DNA of 64,000 nucleotides, taken from the NCBI GenBank assembly GCA_039621445.1, contig CP154955.1, forward strand, positions 40,804,426-40,868,425. The letters are read 5' to 3'. The position numbers were made by a program, and so were the translations under genes. Each line of letters opens with the position of its first letter. Positions within the stretch are counted from its first letter, which is position 1. The notes under the pieces are model-generated. The model searched no databases, was not told the DNA's origin, and worked only from the letters and a program-made list of their open reading frames with translations. Origin of the DNA: Euglena gracilis. Its lineage: Eukaryota > Euglenida > Euglenophyceae > Euglenales. Positions 46,643-59,174 of the stretch are shown here, piece by piece.

Positions 46643-49600
46643 GCCAGCAGCTGAGAATTGCCACAGAAATCAGAAAAGGAAGTTCTCACATCAAAGCAAG
46701 GGGGGAAGGGGGCAACAACACCTGACTCACCCTCGTTGATTGCCGCATGCTGAGCCAGTTGTGGACGACATCTGCAATGAGGCACAGTGGATTGAAGGAT
46801 TAACTTTGGAAGGTGCCCCAGGCCTGACATCCACATCAAAGAGATGCGCCGGGTGATTTTATTTTCTCCCCTCGCCGCATCATGTCATTTTTGGAACATT
46901 TTATCTGCACATATCTTCTTAATTTTCATTTTTTATCGTGGGGGTTTTGTTTTGGGGGCTAGGCTAGAGGTTGGGTTTTGAAAACAGACTATGCTAGCAT
47001 AAACTTACTCAGCGGGATCCCCCCTCGGGCCAGAGGTCTTTTTAGGGCCCGGGGGGACAGGGGATCCGGACTTACCCACCCATCCCGGGGGGGGGGGGGG
47101 CTCAGGGCCCACTTTTGGGTGTCAATTTTTGGGTCCAAAGTTTTTTCGGCAATTCGCGCCAAAAAAATAGAACAAAACCGCCTCCAGCAGGGTGCCCACT
47201 CCCCCCCCCTCTGCCCCGGGGGGGCTCAGCCGAAACCCACCCCCTCCCCCCCCCCGGGTCACGAAAATTTAAAAAAAATACCTGCCTTGGATAGACTGGG
47301 AGAATCGTAGAATATTTATTGGTCCTGGGCTGACTTCCACGTTTTTTTCAGGTTGGCTAGATCCCAGTTTCTGAAAAAATGGCCCTTTGACCCCAAACTA
47401 AGTACAAAAGTTTTTAAACTTCCAGGGGTCCGCAGGATTCACCAAACCCTCTCTTCATTGACCCTGGGCAGGTGACATGTTGGGTTCAAAAGCCAAATTA
47501 CCTTCAAAACGGTCACCTATGAAAGTCAACATCATCAAACCACATGTAGCCTATGGGATTGAAACTATCACTATCATTCTCTGAACATGGATTTTTTCTG
47601 GCTTTTTGCTTTTCAGACCCCCAACAAAAAACCCATTATAAATAACATTGGCCATTTCTATTCCAGTCAAAATTTTCAAAGCTGGTTTTTTGTTTTGATA
47701 TATTATTTACACCAAGCTTTGAACCCTCACAAGACACATGTTCACTACCAAATATTTATGCACTGAACGCACCGTCTGTTGACCCCAACACTTTCAAAAA
47801 AAAAACTCGTAAAAGGGTGACAAGTTTGATCCCACCATGTGAACGCGAGAACGATGGCCACCCAGCATTCCATGAAAGGAAAGGGGGTAAAACAAAAAGT
47901 GCCGCCCTTGTTTGTCTCGCATAAAGAAAACTGTCTATGAGTCCTGAAAAGTGCAAAAAAAGACCATTTTGAGGTGTTCAGAGTCTAATTCTTCCTGGCA
48001 CACCCAGTGTTGCCGTTGTTTGTGGCATGGTGTGCCATTCAAGCCTCACCAGGAAATTCACGTCGGTGGTTGTTTTGTCCTGAGAAATGCACACAGAGTG
48101 AAATGAAAGCGAAATGTACATGGGTTGAAAAGTGGACAGCATCCAAAAGCAGCTAGGCAAGCCTTGCAACACATGGTGTGTTTGTGTGTTCACATGTGTT
48201 GACGCAACACACAATAAACAAGCCAATCGTGCAACTGTGAGCCAGCCTGTGCTAAGCCATGAAGTTGAAACAACCATGAGAAACCCGCCTTTGAAAGCTA
48301 CAGATCACAGGTGAATTTTCTCAGACCTTGAAAGCATCACTGTTTATGCATTGTGCAATTCTTTGGCCTCTGTTTGTCCAGCCATCACAAAAAGGATGAC
48401 AAAAAAAAACGTCAGTCACTCAATGTGCTGTCAAATAATGTGCCAGCAATGGAAGTGATACAGGTGACAAAATACACCCAAAGCAGAGGCAGGCGCGTGC
48501 AAAGTGCCATTCATTTTTTTGAATCAGGTTCCCCTCCCCGTCATGTGGGGAAGGCAAAAAGGATGGCCACAGTTTAAATGAAAACTGTTTCTCGCTCTCC
48601 ATCTCCCACAGCCAGTTTGGGAGTTGTGAAGGAGCAGCTATCATACTTTTATAAAGTGCAAAATCCCTTCTGACAGTGCACAGCTCCACCAAACTCCCTT
48701 AATAGGGTGGTGATTTTTGCCCAGGGCGTTCCTTAATGACCCCAGGGGGTCCAGCTTAGAGTCTGGAAAATTTGGGCTGGCTGGAAAAAGGCTGCTGGCC
48801 CCCCCCAAAGGGTCTCCGGGCTGGAGCTGGGCCTGACCCGGGTGAACCGGGCACCAAAAAATCAACCCTGCAAAAATGCCCAAAAGAAACTGCCAATTTT
48901 TGCAAAATCGCCTTTAACTCCAAATTTGCCCTCACCAGCCAAAATCCGACCATTTTTGCCCATTTTTGTCCCATGTTTGCGCCCCCGAAAGCCAAAAAAT
49001 CCGTTACCATTCAGCCACTCATTGGGTGGTTGGAAATAATAATAAAAATCGGCGGGTGGAGGGGGGTCTCGGCCGGACAAAGGCTGCTGGCTCAAATTAT
49101 CTTAAGCTACCCCCCTGGTTGTGCCCCACTCCCTGGGTGGCATTACTTGGGTGGGCTATGCAGGGGTGGGGGTGAGTGAGTATTTTTGCGAAATCGATGT
49201 TCTTGTTCTTCCCAGCAAAATGGCTCTTCACTTGGCTGGCACCCGGACGCATTTCTTTCCGAGAGATTTGTAATTGATCCACCAGGGGTTGGCTTTCAGG
49301 GGAGTGGAAGACTGACCACCTCCTGGTTTTTAACTGGGAAATGCTAATGGAATCCCGTCGGAGAATTTGCAAAATTGTGCCATCCCTGGTGTATGCCACA
49401 ATTCCCACATGAAAACCCGCAGCTCTGCCCCGGCAGCAATCGGGATGATGCTGCAAATGGCCCCCAAACGGACGGCTTTCTTTGAATAAGCGAGTCATGG
49501 CATACCCCACTGAACCCCATCCCCCACACTCCCCAGAGGTTTTTGGGAGGGTGGGTCCAAACCCACCCACCCCCTGGGGAGCCGGGGGGGGGGGGGCTCA

Positions 49601-49937
49601 GGGGACCCACTTTTTTGGGTGTCAAGTTTGGGGTCCAAGGAAATAGAGGAAAACCCCGCCTCCGACGGAGTCGCCACTCGGCCAGACCCCCCCAGGAGGG
49701 GGACTCAGCCAAGACCCACCCACCCCCATCTGGGTTACAAGACTTAAAAAAAAATATATTTCACCCCCCACGTGCCCCGACAAAAACGCAACCCCCACTC
49801 AGGGGGGAAAGTCCTTTGTTAGCAAGTTTTGGAGAGACGCATCGCCAGGGTGGAGGGGACTGGACCCCAGGACCAAATAACAAGATCCCTTCTGTGTGCA
49901 ACTGACCACACGCCCACACTCCCGTCACAGTATCCCA

Positions 49938-49980
<43 letters not shown>

Positions 49981-50040
49981 ACGAGCTATCCCCCACAGTA
50001 CCCCAGTGTGTGGGGCTGCCTTTTGCTTTATGCAGCATGT
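46643..50040. other. Non-coding, G/C runs and (CA)n
   Basis: Contains poly-G/C segments at 47,030-47,260 and 49,520-49,740 that look like related copies (both have ...GGGGCTCAGG..CCACTTTTGGGTGTCAA and a CGCC...AGGG motif), and a (CA)n at about 49,942-49,978. No exon supported. Confidence 0.45.
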
Positions 50041-50075
50041 GTAATAAGTGGTACCCCCCCCCTAGTCGTATGACC

Positions 50076-50445
50076 GGGTTCCTGCAACCTGTGACCGGGG
50101 GGGGGTGGTCATAACACCCCCATAACCTGCAACCTGTGACCGGGGGGTGGTCATAGATGAGGGGGCGGTCGTAGAAGTGTGTGAAAACTGTCCCAAAATG
50201 GCAGATTTACCCCCCCAAAATGTCCCATTTTTCAAAAATCCGGCGCTTCGCGCCGGCAGGGGGGACCTTATTTTGGGGGGGTCCATTTCATGGATTTTTG
50301 CTCGGACCGGCCAGGGGGGGGACTTATTTTTGGGGGTTAAATTTTTCGCAACCTGCAACCTGTGACCGGGGGGGGTGGTCATAACACCCCCATGACCTGC
50401 AACCTGTGACCGGGGGGTGGTCATAAATGAGGGGTGGTCGTACGA
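50076..50445. repeat. Direct repeats flanking a GGCGCTTCGCGCC hairpin
   Basis: CCTGCAACCTGTGACCGGGG, the CATAACACCCCCAT block and CCGGGGGGTGGTCATA occur at 50,080-50,155 and again at 50,349-50,425. The roughly 170 bp between holds CCGGCGCTTCGCGCCGG, a perfect hairpin also seen near 330 and 33,750 in shorter form. It may be a duplication flanking an insertion. Confidence 0.65.
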
Positions 50446-50949
50446 CTAGGGGGGGGGGGGTAGTAAAAACAGTCATGCGACCAACCTGAAACTTAATGAA
50501 CGTCACCGACGGGGCGTCATTTGGGGCAAAAGACAGGTGTCCAAGTCGTGCATGAAAACCCATGAAGCCGTTCCCTAACAGCAGCGCATTCATTTCCTCT
50601 GCACTGCAAGAAAGAGGGAGCCAAATGTAAGCTGGCAATGCTCTAGCAGCCAGTAAATACCAAGATTGAGGGACTCGCGTTGTGATCTCATTCATTCAAA
50701 TTTCATGCAACACAAAGAAGGAGGTCAAAACTTTAACAACCAAATCATCACCCGAAAGTCTAAATTAACCCATCTTTGCATTCAAAAAAGCGGAAAGGTG
50801 CAAATTGTGCATTTAAAATGTAAATTTTTATTTCTATTTATATGCCCACAATTGGGATTTGCAAGCCCAACTCGCAAGAAAACGCCCCCTTTGAAAACAT
50901 CAAGTACAGAAAAGGCACACCGGAGGGAGGCGTTGTTGGGGCCCAAATA

Positions 50950-51149
50950 GTGTGTCAGCAAGCAGTCGCGAATGAAGTCGCACCACTGGCGGAGAAAATG
51001 CCAGTGTGGTTTGCGCCTTACAGCTCTTTACTCCCCAGTGTGCAACAATTTGGATCCAAACTGCGCCAAAAAAAAACCACATTCTTCCCCTTTTGCAGAT
51101 CTGGTTTGCCCTCAATGAGGATTTGAAGAATCTCTTGCGCAATATGTAA
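50950..51149 (+). CDS. Possible terminal exons of an unidentified gene
   Basis: A TTTTGCAG acceptor (ending at 51,099) is followed by IWFALNEDLKNLLRNM and a TAA at 51,147-51,149, a compact amphipathic C-terminus. Just upstream, 50,950-51,055 reads IVCQQAVANEVAPLAEKMPV, also protein-like. The two would be consecutive exons if a donor exists near 51,055; I do not see an unambiguous one. Family unknown. Confidence 0.4.
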
Positions 51150-51159
51150 ACCCCCCTAA

Positions 51160-54040
51160 TAGTGCTGCGGGGCCAGTAGAGCTGGGTCCAAATTGTGCTG
51201 CACCCTGCCAGATGAAGCGAGCATCCAATAGTGCTGCACCCCTCCAAAACGTAGCAATGTGAAATGCATAGCAGATGCACAAGGCGTGACACATCACGCC
51301 TTATCCATCTGCATTTGTCACATGACACTGCAGAAGCGGAAGCGGACCAATCCAACAGGCTGTGAGCACCGGAGTGCACCTTGCTAGCCTCAGAGTCGGA
51401 CATTGAGCAGGCAAAAAGTGTGCTTATGGTGATAGGCCGGGACCTAGTCCAGTAGTGCGGCAGGGTCCAAATGGTGCGCACCGCCGCCGGAGGCAGCCGT
51501 CCAATAGTGCTGCAGTGCAAAACTATTTGGGGGGAGGTTATTGAAATTTGTTGCAACATTCCATCCTACCAAAAACTGGCAAATGGGGGCAAAATATCTT
51601 TCCACACGCCTCCACAGAATGGTGTTCTTCAGGAAAATCTCAAAGGAATTAAATTCCCATAATTCACAGTTCACAAAAAGGCAATTGTCCCACTGACCAC
51701 CAGTTGTGGATCAGAGGTCAAAAACAGAGTGAAATGGTGCTCGGGGGGGGGGGGTCACTTTCCAGTTTCAAAAAACCAGTCAGTCACTTTTCACAAACCA
51801 ATGACCCACTTCCCACCCCCCCTTCCCACCCACCTTCCCACCCCCCCCCTCTGGAGGGGGTGGGAGGTCACTTTGGCCACTCCGCCAAAAATGGACCAAA
51901 AAGCAAAGGATTTTGGTCAAAAATCCAAAAAAGTTCTGGCACTTGGCGCCGGGTTGCCACTTTGGCACCGGGTTGCCACAATCCAGGGGTTTGGAGCCAA
52001 AAACCAGTCAGTCACCTCCCCCGGGGGGGTGGGGGGGGGGTATTGTCCGGACCCACCCACCCACCCACCCACCGACCCAACCCTTCCCCATGGGCAGGGG
52101 GGGAGGGGGTTCGGGGGGACCAACCTCTACTGGTAAAAATATCTGCCCATGACCTTCTTCCCCACCGGATGAGATCCGGCAGATGGGATCGGCCAGATTG
52201 GATGACTGGGAAGCCAGACTTGGTTGATTGGGAAAAAACGTGGGCTGGTGGGACGTGGTTCACTGGGGGGAGAGGTGCTGGCTGAAACAAGACTGCTGGC
52301 TGGTTGGCTGGATGGAGCCCCCTCCCCTACGATGGCCTTTCTTCGGCTTCAGCCGCGCCGAAAGTCAGCAAAGAATGTGAGGTTTTCTTTGACTTTCTTT
52401 TTTAAAAAATACTGCAAACGGGGATTTATCTACTGATCTATCCCCATCCCCTTTCTTCTTTTGCTTTCTTTTAATAATAATAATAAAAATGGGGATTATC
52501 TATCAATATATTTCCATCCCCCGGATTCCTTGCTGTTGCCTAAAGTGAAAACTTGGGGGGAAATTTTGTGTGCAAAAAAAAAACAGAATTTTTTAAATTC
52601 AGGAATTCAAAATACAAAATACAAAATCTACAAAGTTCAGGAAATCAAAATCCAAAAAATCTAAAATCCACAAAGTCCAAAATGTCACGGGGGGGGGGGG
52701 GGCATGACAATTACATTTTGGCCGCCTTAGAAACTGTGGGTGATTGCACCGATGACTTTTTATTGGGACTTGATCTGCAAGCTTAATAAAGACCTGTCAG
52801 GGAAATTACACAACCATTGAGGCGCTGGCAACTCAGCAGACCTGCTGTGGAAGCCAGTCCGGGACTGAACCTTGCTGTGCTTCACCCTTAGCGTGGCTGG
52901 CGTCCCCAGTGCGCTTCTTGAGAGCTGGTGGTCCCCCAGGCAGTTCAGGTGCGGCCGAGGCTACAAACGGTGGCCAGGAAAGGGTTTATTAAACACAGTG
53001 TACGGTTTTTATGGGCGGGGGGGGGGGGCACAACTAACATTTGCTGAACCCCTGAGTTAGATTCATTTGGGGGAGTGTGGTTGCAGGGGGTAAAACCCAC
53101 CCCCAGGTGGTCCAGCCAGCCAGCACTTCTTTTTCCCCCCAGCCACTGGCTCCCTGCTGGGCTGCAGTTTTTGGGATTTTTTGCCGTTTTTCGGCACGGG
53201 TGTTTTAACTGGCCATCCGGACCCTGCAAGGCTCAGAGAAGTCTCAAAAATCACTAAAAATGATAGGAGAAAATTGTGTTCTTTTCATTTTGAAAGAACC
53301 GTTGTTTTTTTTTTCGGACCACACCTTTTGGGTGTCGTGAGCAAGCTGTTTGACAAAGTGTCGTTGGCATATGCCATGCAAAGGATGCATGGCATTGCCC
53401 GAAAATTGCTGCAGGTAGTTTTCAGCCGGCCCAGCCCCTGCCCCAGGCATCTTTAAAAAAAACCCAGGTTGGTTGAGGTGATTCCAAGAACGCAGTGCGG
53501 GTCTGGCATCGAACCCCTCCCCTGGGGTCGTCTGAGTCAGACCCTGAATATGCCTTGCAAAATCCGACTTGGGATCGCTATTTTCATTTTTGTCCATGTT
53601 CAGATCAGGAGACATTTTCTCCGAAATTGCGGGAAAATGAAGGGGAAGGGGAATCAAAGAAATGTCCGGCGACCTGAAATGTCCAGCTCGCGATTCTCTA
53701 CAATTGAGCCCGAGATATGCAACCACATCTCACTTGATGGTTGATTCCATATGCTTTTCAGACTGTATCAGCAACTTGCCACTGCCCAACAAAAAGATAA
53801 ACCCTCCCAAAATAGCTCCCCAAAAAAAAATTTCCTCCAAAAAATAAGCCCCCCTGGCCAATCGAGCAAAAATAAGCCTCCTGACCTGGTTCCCCGCGCT
53901 GAATCATACTCCACGCCTTGTGGTGTTATTCCGGAAATTCCTTTAAGTTTCAGACTTGCACCAGTGCTCCCCCCCTGAATCCACAGGATGTGGATTTCTC
54001 CTTGTGGGCTGTGGCCAAGCACCTATGACAGATTCCAAAT
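51160..54040. other. Anonymous DNA
   Basis: Contains repeated CCAATAGTGCTGCA words (51,170-51,510), poly-G/C tracts and AATAATAAT runs. No exon or RNA gene supported. Confidence 0.4.
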
Positions 54041-54045
54041 TTTAG

Positions 54046-54852
54046 CCCGCGGTCGGCTGCGGTCGGCCGCGGTCGGCTGCGGTCGGCTGCGGTCGGCTGC
54101 GGTCGGCTGCGGTCGGCTGCGGTCGGCAAAGTAGTTGGCTGTAGGTGGGGGGCAGGCCAACAAAAAATGAGCATATATCACAATCACACAATCCACTGTT
54201 GCCGACTTTTGGCCAAGTAGGCAAAAATAACAAAAAAAAATGCTCGAAAATGGCCCAAAATGACCCTGCTTTTGGCCGATTTGGGTCACTTTAGCAGCTT
54301 TTGTTCACTTTTGGCAACAAACTGGCGCAAAAATGCTCAAAATGGTCAAATTGGACCAAAAAGAGACCAAAAAATGGGCAAAAAATAACAAAAGAAAAGG
54401 TCGAAAGTGGCTTTAAATGGTCAAAAATGGCCCAAGAGCAGGACAAAATGGCCCAAAATTACAAGAAGTGGGCAAAAAGTGCCAAAAATGGTCAAAATAG
54501 GTCAAAATGGGTGAATTGCGGTGGCAAATGGGCCAAAAGGGGACAAAAGCGACCAAAAATGGCCAAAAATGGCCAAAAGTGGCCAAAAGTGGCCAAAAGT
54601 GGCAACATGAGCCAGATGAGCCAGAAGAATCTCAACATCTGGGATAAAAATGAGCCTAATTCCTCATTCTCACTGAAAAATTGACATCAATTTGAAAAAA
54701 GTTGCGCGGTCGGCTGCGGTCGGCTGCGGTCGGCTGCGGTCGGCTGCGGTCGGCTGCGGTCGGCACCCCACCTATGACAGTCCTGAAACCCGCGGTCGGC
54801 CGCGGTCGGCTGCGGTCGGCTGCGGTCGGCTGCGGTCGGCTGCGGTCGGCAT
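54046..54852. repeat. Three GCGGTCGGCT decamer arrays
   Basis: Arrays at 54,048-54,127, 54,706-54,765 and 54,791-54,850 are built of GCGGTCGGCT with occasional GCGGTCGGCC. The first and third are preceded by the shared word ACCTATGACAG. Between them, 54,240-54,620 is a degenerate TGGCCAAAA repeat whose frames are Lys/Gln/Asn-rich artefacts. Confidence 0.9.
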
Positions 54853-55109
54853 AGGTGCCTGGCTGTGGCCTGACAGGGTCGCATGATTTTGGTTTTCAAA
54901 ATGCCAAAATATCAAGCAATTTCATCATTTTGGTGCCTTAACTTAGGGGTTTCACTGATTTTGAAGGGAGGGTTGTCATCATCCCCAGGCCTTGGACGTT
55001 CTAGCAAAGTACCCAAAATCTCATTCTGGGTGTGGAGGAGAAAATTCATATTGAAATGCCCATACGGAACAAATGAAAATCAAACCAAATGTTTTGTTTT
55101 TAACTACTT

Positions 55110-55170
55110 TGCAAGACACCTCCAGATTTTGGCACAGGAACTTGACTGCGTTTCTGTTGAGGCCGAACAG
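55110..55170 (+). CDS. Possible exon of an unidentified gene
   Basis: Acceptor TTTGCAAG is followed by HLQILAQELDCVSVEAEQ and a canonical donor GAACAG|GTATTC. Composition is protein-like and both borders are good, but the exon is short and isolated. Family unknown. Confidence 0.4.
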
Positions 55171-55483
55171 GTATTCGCGGGGGGATGGAGCCATTTGAAT
55201 GACAAGGACAGCAGCATTGGGCCTGGCCAGATGAAGACGAAGGTTGGTCCGGAGGTGGGCCAGAGCCGGTGGTGCTGAAAGCCCGGCGAACTGCGGGAAA
55301 TGATCAGATGCACTTCAAAACATGAACCATTGGTTGCGAACTTTGAAGCAGTTGGCTAACAAGCCCACAGCCACAATATCACAAGTATTCCCTTCTTTAA
55401 GAAAAAAAAAGTGGCAACTTCATCCAAGAAAAAAATGTGGCCAACAAAAAAACAAGCACCATTGAGCCAGTAAAGGCACACTT

Positions 55484-55595
55484 CCAGGCGGTCACTCATT
55501 TGGTGTGCAGTCACTTCCAACCCCGCCCCATGAAACTAATACAAAGTCACTCCACCAAATCAGGCAAGCAGCCCCGTTTTCACAAATCAAAGGGA
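55484..55595 (+). repeat. Dispersed repeat, second copy of 46,104-46,200
   Basis: Both copies read GTCACTCATTTGGTGT, CCCCGCC.CATGAAA and AATCAGGCAAGCAGCCCCGT. About 85-90 percent similar by eye, same orientation, 9.4 kb apart. Confidence 0.8.
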
Positions 55596-56279
55596 AAAGC
55601 AATGAGTGACAGTCTGAAAACTCCAACAGAATTTTTCAAAAAAATACAAAAAAATACTCAATGTATGACCTTATTTCTGGGGGTCGGAACCGAGTCAGCC
55701 ATTTCCACCTTTGAACGCAGCCAGAGGGAAGATGACACAAAAGTGGAGTCCTGACCTAGGGGACCAATCATCACTCGAGTTTAGGCCCTCGGTCCTCAGG
55801 GATCAGGAGCTGGTGTTTTTGGCTGAAACTGCAATTCTTCCTATTACAGCTAACACCCCAGTCATTGGAACGGATTGACATTTTAAATGCAACTCCAGAT
55901 CACACTTTGTTGGAACCATAATTGACAACTTGTTGTTTTTTGGACGCTGTTTCTTTTTCAAATTCTAACAATTTTTTAAATAAAAACATCCACGAGGCTT
56001 TGCACACAAATTTTTTGAATGAATATTCTCAATCATTTTTGGCAACTTCTGGGTGATTTTTTCCAAAAAAATCTTTCCAAAAAAAAATGAAACGGTCGTT
56101 ATAATTGCATTTTTTGCACTTTTGGATTTTTTGCCCATTTTTTGGCATTTTTTGGACTTAGTAGGATTCGAAGTGTGGTTTGGGTGTCATAACGAGTTTT
56201 TTCAATGAAAATTCCCTTTGTTTTTTGATGTTTTTTGGGCGTTTTCATAAAAAAACACGTTGTTTTGTTTTTCATTTTT

Positions 56280-56410
56280 CTATACCGAGAACTGTGTCCC
56301 AGGCACCCGGTTCACGCCCGAACTGATGTCTGGGACACAGTTTTTTAAAAACGTGTATCGGGGGCTCTGGGTTCACACCCGCGTGAACCGGCGTCTAAGG
56401 ACGCACGGTC
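56280..56410. repeat. Degraded fragment of the 4275/59,175 repeat
   Basis: Contains the GAGAACTGTGTCCCAGGC start, TCTGGGACACAGTTTTT and the GGGGGCTCTGG words of the larger repeat, but the central palindrome has decayed. Confidence 0.75.
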
Positions 56411-56591
56411 TTGTATAACTATTCTTGACAGGTTTTTTCTAAATGTACGCCAGCCAGGTTACTACAGTGTGCACCAGTGTGCTGCCTCAACCCACCACAC
56501 CAGCAGAATTTCTGGCTGGTCTTGAGACTGCCGCCACACCTCGGGAAACCCCAGCAGCCCACTCACTTTTGTTTGGGGGTACGTTTGTCAA

Positions 56592-56724
56592 CAGTTGCTC
56601 CTGTGGTTTTGCGAAAAGCAAAACAGTGGCGCTGGCTTTCCCGGGATTTCCGGGGCAACATTTGACAAACTGGACGACTGGCTCTTGGCATCCTCCCGTT
56701 ACAGTTCCTGGCTGTGCCCTGATT
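56592..56724 (+). CDS. Possible exon of an unidentified gene
   Basis: After the acceptor TCAACAG one frame reads ...GISGATFDKLDDWLLASS, then RYSSWLCPD, and reaches the strong donor GTAAGTAAGT (part of a GTAA repeat). Upstream, 56,443-56,580 in another frame reads PTTPAEFLAGLETAATP, a possible preceding exon. No family recognised. Confidence 0.4.
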
Positions 56725-57269
56725 GTAAGTAAGTAAGTAAGTAACTGGCCGTTTCACAGATTATGGCCAGTTTTGGGCCACAGGTGGTGGTTTTGTGCCA
56801 CAGATGGAGGCCAGTTCTGGGTCACAGGTGGTGGCCACTTTTAGGTTGGAAATTTTGTCAAAATGGTTCATAAACTCTGTCATTTCAGTTATTTTGAAAC
56901 CAGATGCAGGGCGCCGGACTCATGCCCGAGCCAGCTTCGAGGAGACCAGGAAGCAGAGTTTCTTTGCCATAATAACTGCCCAAACCGGCCACCACCTGTG
57001 GCCCCAAACTTGCCACCACCGGCCCGAAACCGGTCACCGTAACGGTCAGTACGTTTTTTGACCGGGTTTCATGACATTTTTGACAGGTTTTTGGCAACTT
57101 TTTGACAATTTCACGAAACCAGGGTTAGGCGGCAGCTTGGACTTTGCCCCGCTTTGGTTTGGCAGCAGATCCCTTGCGAAAAAAAATCTTTGGTTTGAAA
57201 AATGCTGTTTCCCCAATGGATGAATTTTCTCATGAGGCAATACATAGTGACTTCAACCAACACACCAAA

Positions 57270-57410
57270 GTATCCAGCTAGCCCAAGAGCAGCTGCCCCA
57301 ACAGCCACCCCACCCACCACTTGCCAAGGAGAATATGAGTTGTCTCTCCTTCTTTTGCCACTAGAATTGCCATCCCTTTGTTGTGTCTTGATTGCTAGAT
57401 TCTCAGTTCC
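57270..57410 (-). CDS. Possible minus-strand exon with one membrane segment
   Basis: Minus-strand frame reads RDGNSSGKRRRDNSYSPW, then QVVGGVAVGAAALGLAGYFG: a basic stretch before a Gly/Ala/Val-rich single helix. A GTGTGTTGG donor-like site follows GYFG. Composition strongly suggests a real membrane anchor, but there is no neighbour to confirm it. Confidence 0.4.
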
Positions 57411-58154
57411 AAGCCATGAGAACATCTGGATAAGAAGTGACAGAGCTGGATGGAGGTAGAGCATTTGGCCTTTCACGAAGCACAAATGAGAAAGAATCAC
57501 CTGACTTTTACCACACACCCAAATCAAATGAATTGCAATGTTGATAGGTCCAAAATTGTTAAAATGTTGAAAAATTTAAATAAAATTTGGTCCATAAGGG
57601 GCTAGGCGCGCCGCTGGGAGGGGGGTCTGGAACCCCCCCCCCCGGACCCTGCGCGGCCGCTCGCCTCCCCCCTCAGCCCCCCCCCCGCTGTGCCTGCCTT
57701 CCCCAAGAAAACAATTCGCAAAAAATCGCTTTGAATGACTTTTCTGAGCTCGAAAATGGCCAAAAATGGCCACTTCTGGAAATAAATAGCAAATTCGGGG
57801 GCCGCGCGCTCTGCGCGAGGCCAAAAAGCACCAATTTCTTTTTATCAAAAATGGACCAAAATCACCAATTTTAGGGTGCGTGCCGCCGCCCACGCAACCA
57901 CCCTCAGACCCCCCACCCCCCCGCACGGCCACCCGCGCTCGCCCCCTCCCCCTCAGCCCCCCCACTGTGCCTAGTTTCCATCATGCCTGCCGGCGCCTTT
58001 GGTCCAAACACCCCACCACAACACATAAAACACAGCACAATGTCAAAAAAAAATTGAGGGAAAAAAACCCAGAAATTGTGTTGCCTAGCCGTGCAAGTTT
58101 GCGTATGAAACCCTTCAGTCCAATAAACACAGGCTGTGAAATCACATGCACAGC

Positions 58155-58234
58155 ATGATGAACCGGGAGGAAGTAAATCTCTTCTGCAATACCATCCCTC
58201 CCCTTTTGTCCATTATCCGGCACACACAGCCCAG
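58155..58234 (+). CDS. Possible first exon of an unidentified gene
   Basis: Starts with ATGATG directly after an ACAG acceptor, which could be a trans-splice site, and reads MMNREEVNLFCNTIPPLLSI, IRHTQP to a canonical donor CCCAG|GTATGG. The exon at 61,821 is a possible later part of the same gene. Family unknown. Confidence 0.4.
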
Positions 58235-59174
58235 GTATGGGACAAGTTGGACAAATACTACTCGATTATTAATCTGGATTCAGCCAACAAGCAGCCTTTT
58301 CCAACCACCACTCTCATTGGGGACCTAAAATGTTCGCCATGAGACCCTCTGATACCCCAAATAGGCCGCCAGGGCCTATTCCCATGGCTGCATGCCCATG
58401 ATATGGCCCATTTGTACTACTTTGGTCTGTTTTGATTTGGCATTTAGGGGTAACAAAATTGAAAATTCAAAAATATCTCCAAAATGGTGGTCAATCAAAG
58501 GAGATCAACAGGATGTAAAACGAAGACCCTCTACCATCCCCCCCCCACGATCTTGTCCCATGCCCTGGCTAACGCTGACCCGGGTATGGGACAAGATTGG
58601 GGGGGGAACAAGATCGGGGGGGTCAACAAATTTCCTTTAGTGGACCCTGGCCCGGACCCTTTAGCCGGGTATGGTACAAGATCTGGGGGGGACAAGATGG
58701 GGGGGGGGTGATGGTGTCACCATAGAGACTGCCAGGGACAGCCACGGCGCTTTCTTAGGGCCTTTGGCCCACAGCTGTCCAGCCACAAATTGTGGTGCTG
58801 ACCTGCGAGCCACCACAGGTCCCCGCCTTTCACCTTTATAGACTCCTTTTGTTTTTGGCACAGGTTTTTCTCTTCAGGCGGGTCCCCGGCCACTCCGGCT
58901 CTCCGGGTTTCTTTGAATGGTTTTTTTTGACAGGGCTTCTTGTTTTGTAGAATGGAGCATGGTTTTTTTGACAGAGCGTCTTTTTAGAACGGGGCTGTTT
59001 TTTGACAGAGCTATTGGAAAAGCTCTGCCAAATTGATCACCGGACAAACGAACAATTAATTGGGGGGTCTCGAGCGATTAATCGACTTTCGGTCAAATCT
59101 TTACTGGGAAAAAATTTGCATTGGGCATCTGGGGCCCAGGTTTGGACAACAAGAGCTGTAGAGAGGAGCCGCTG

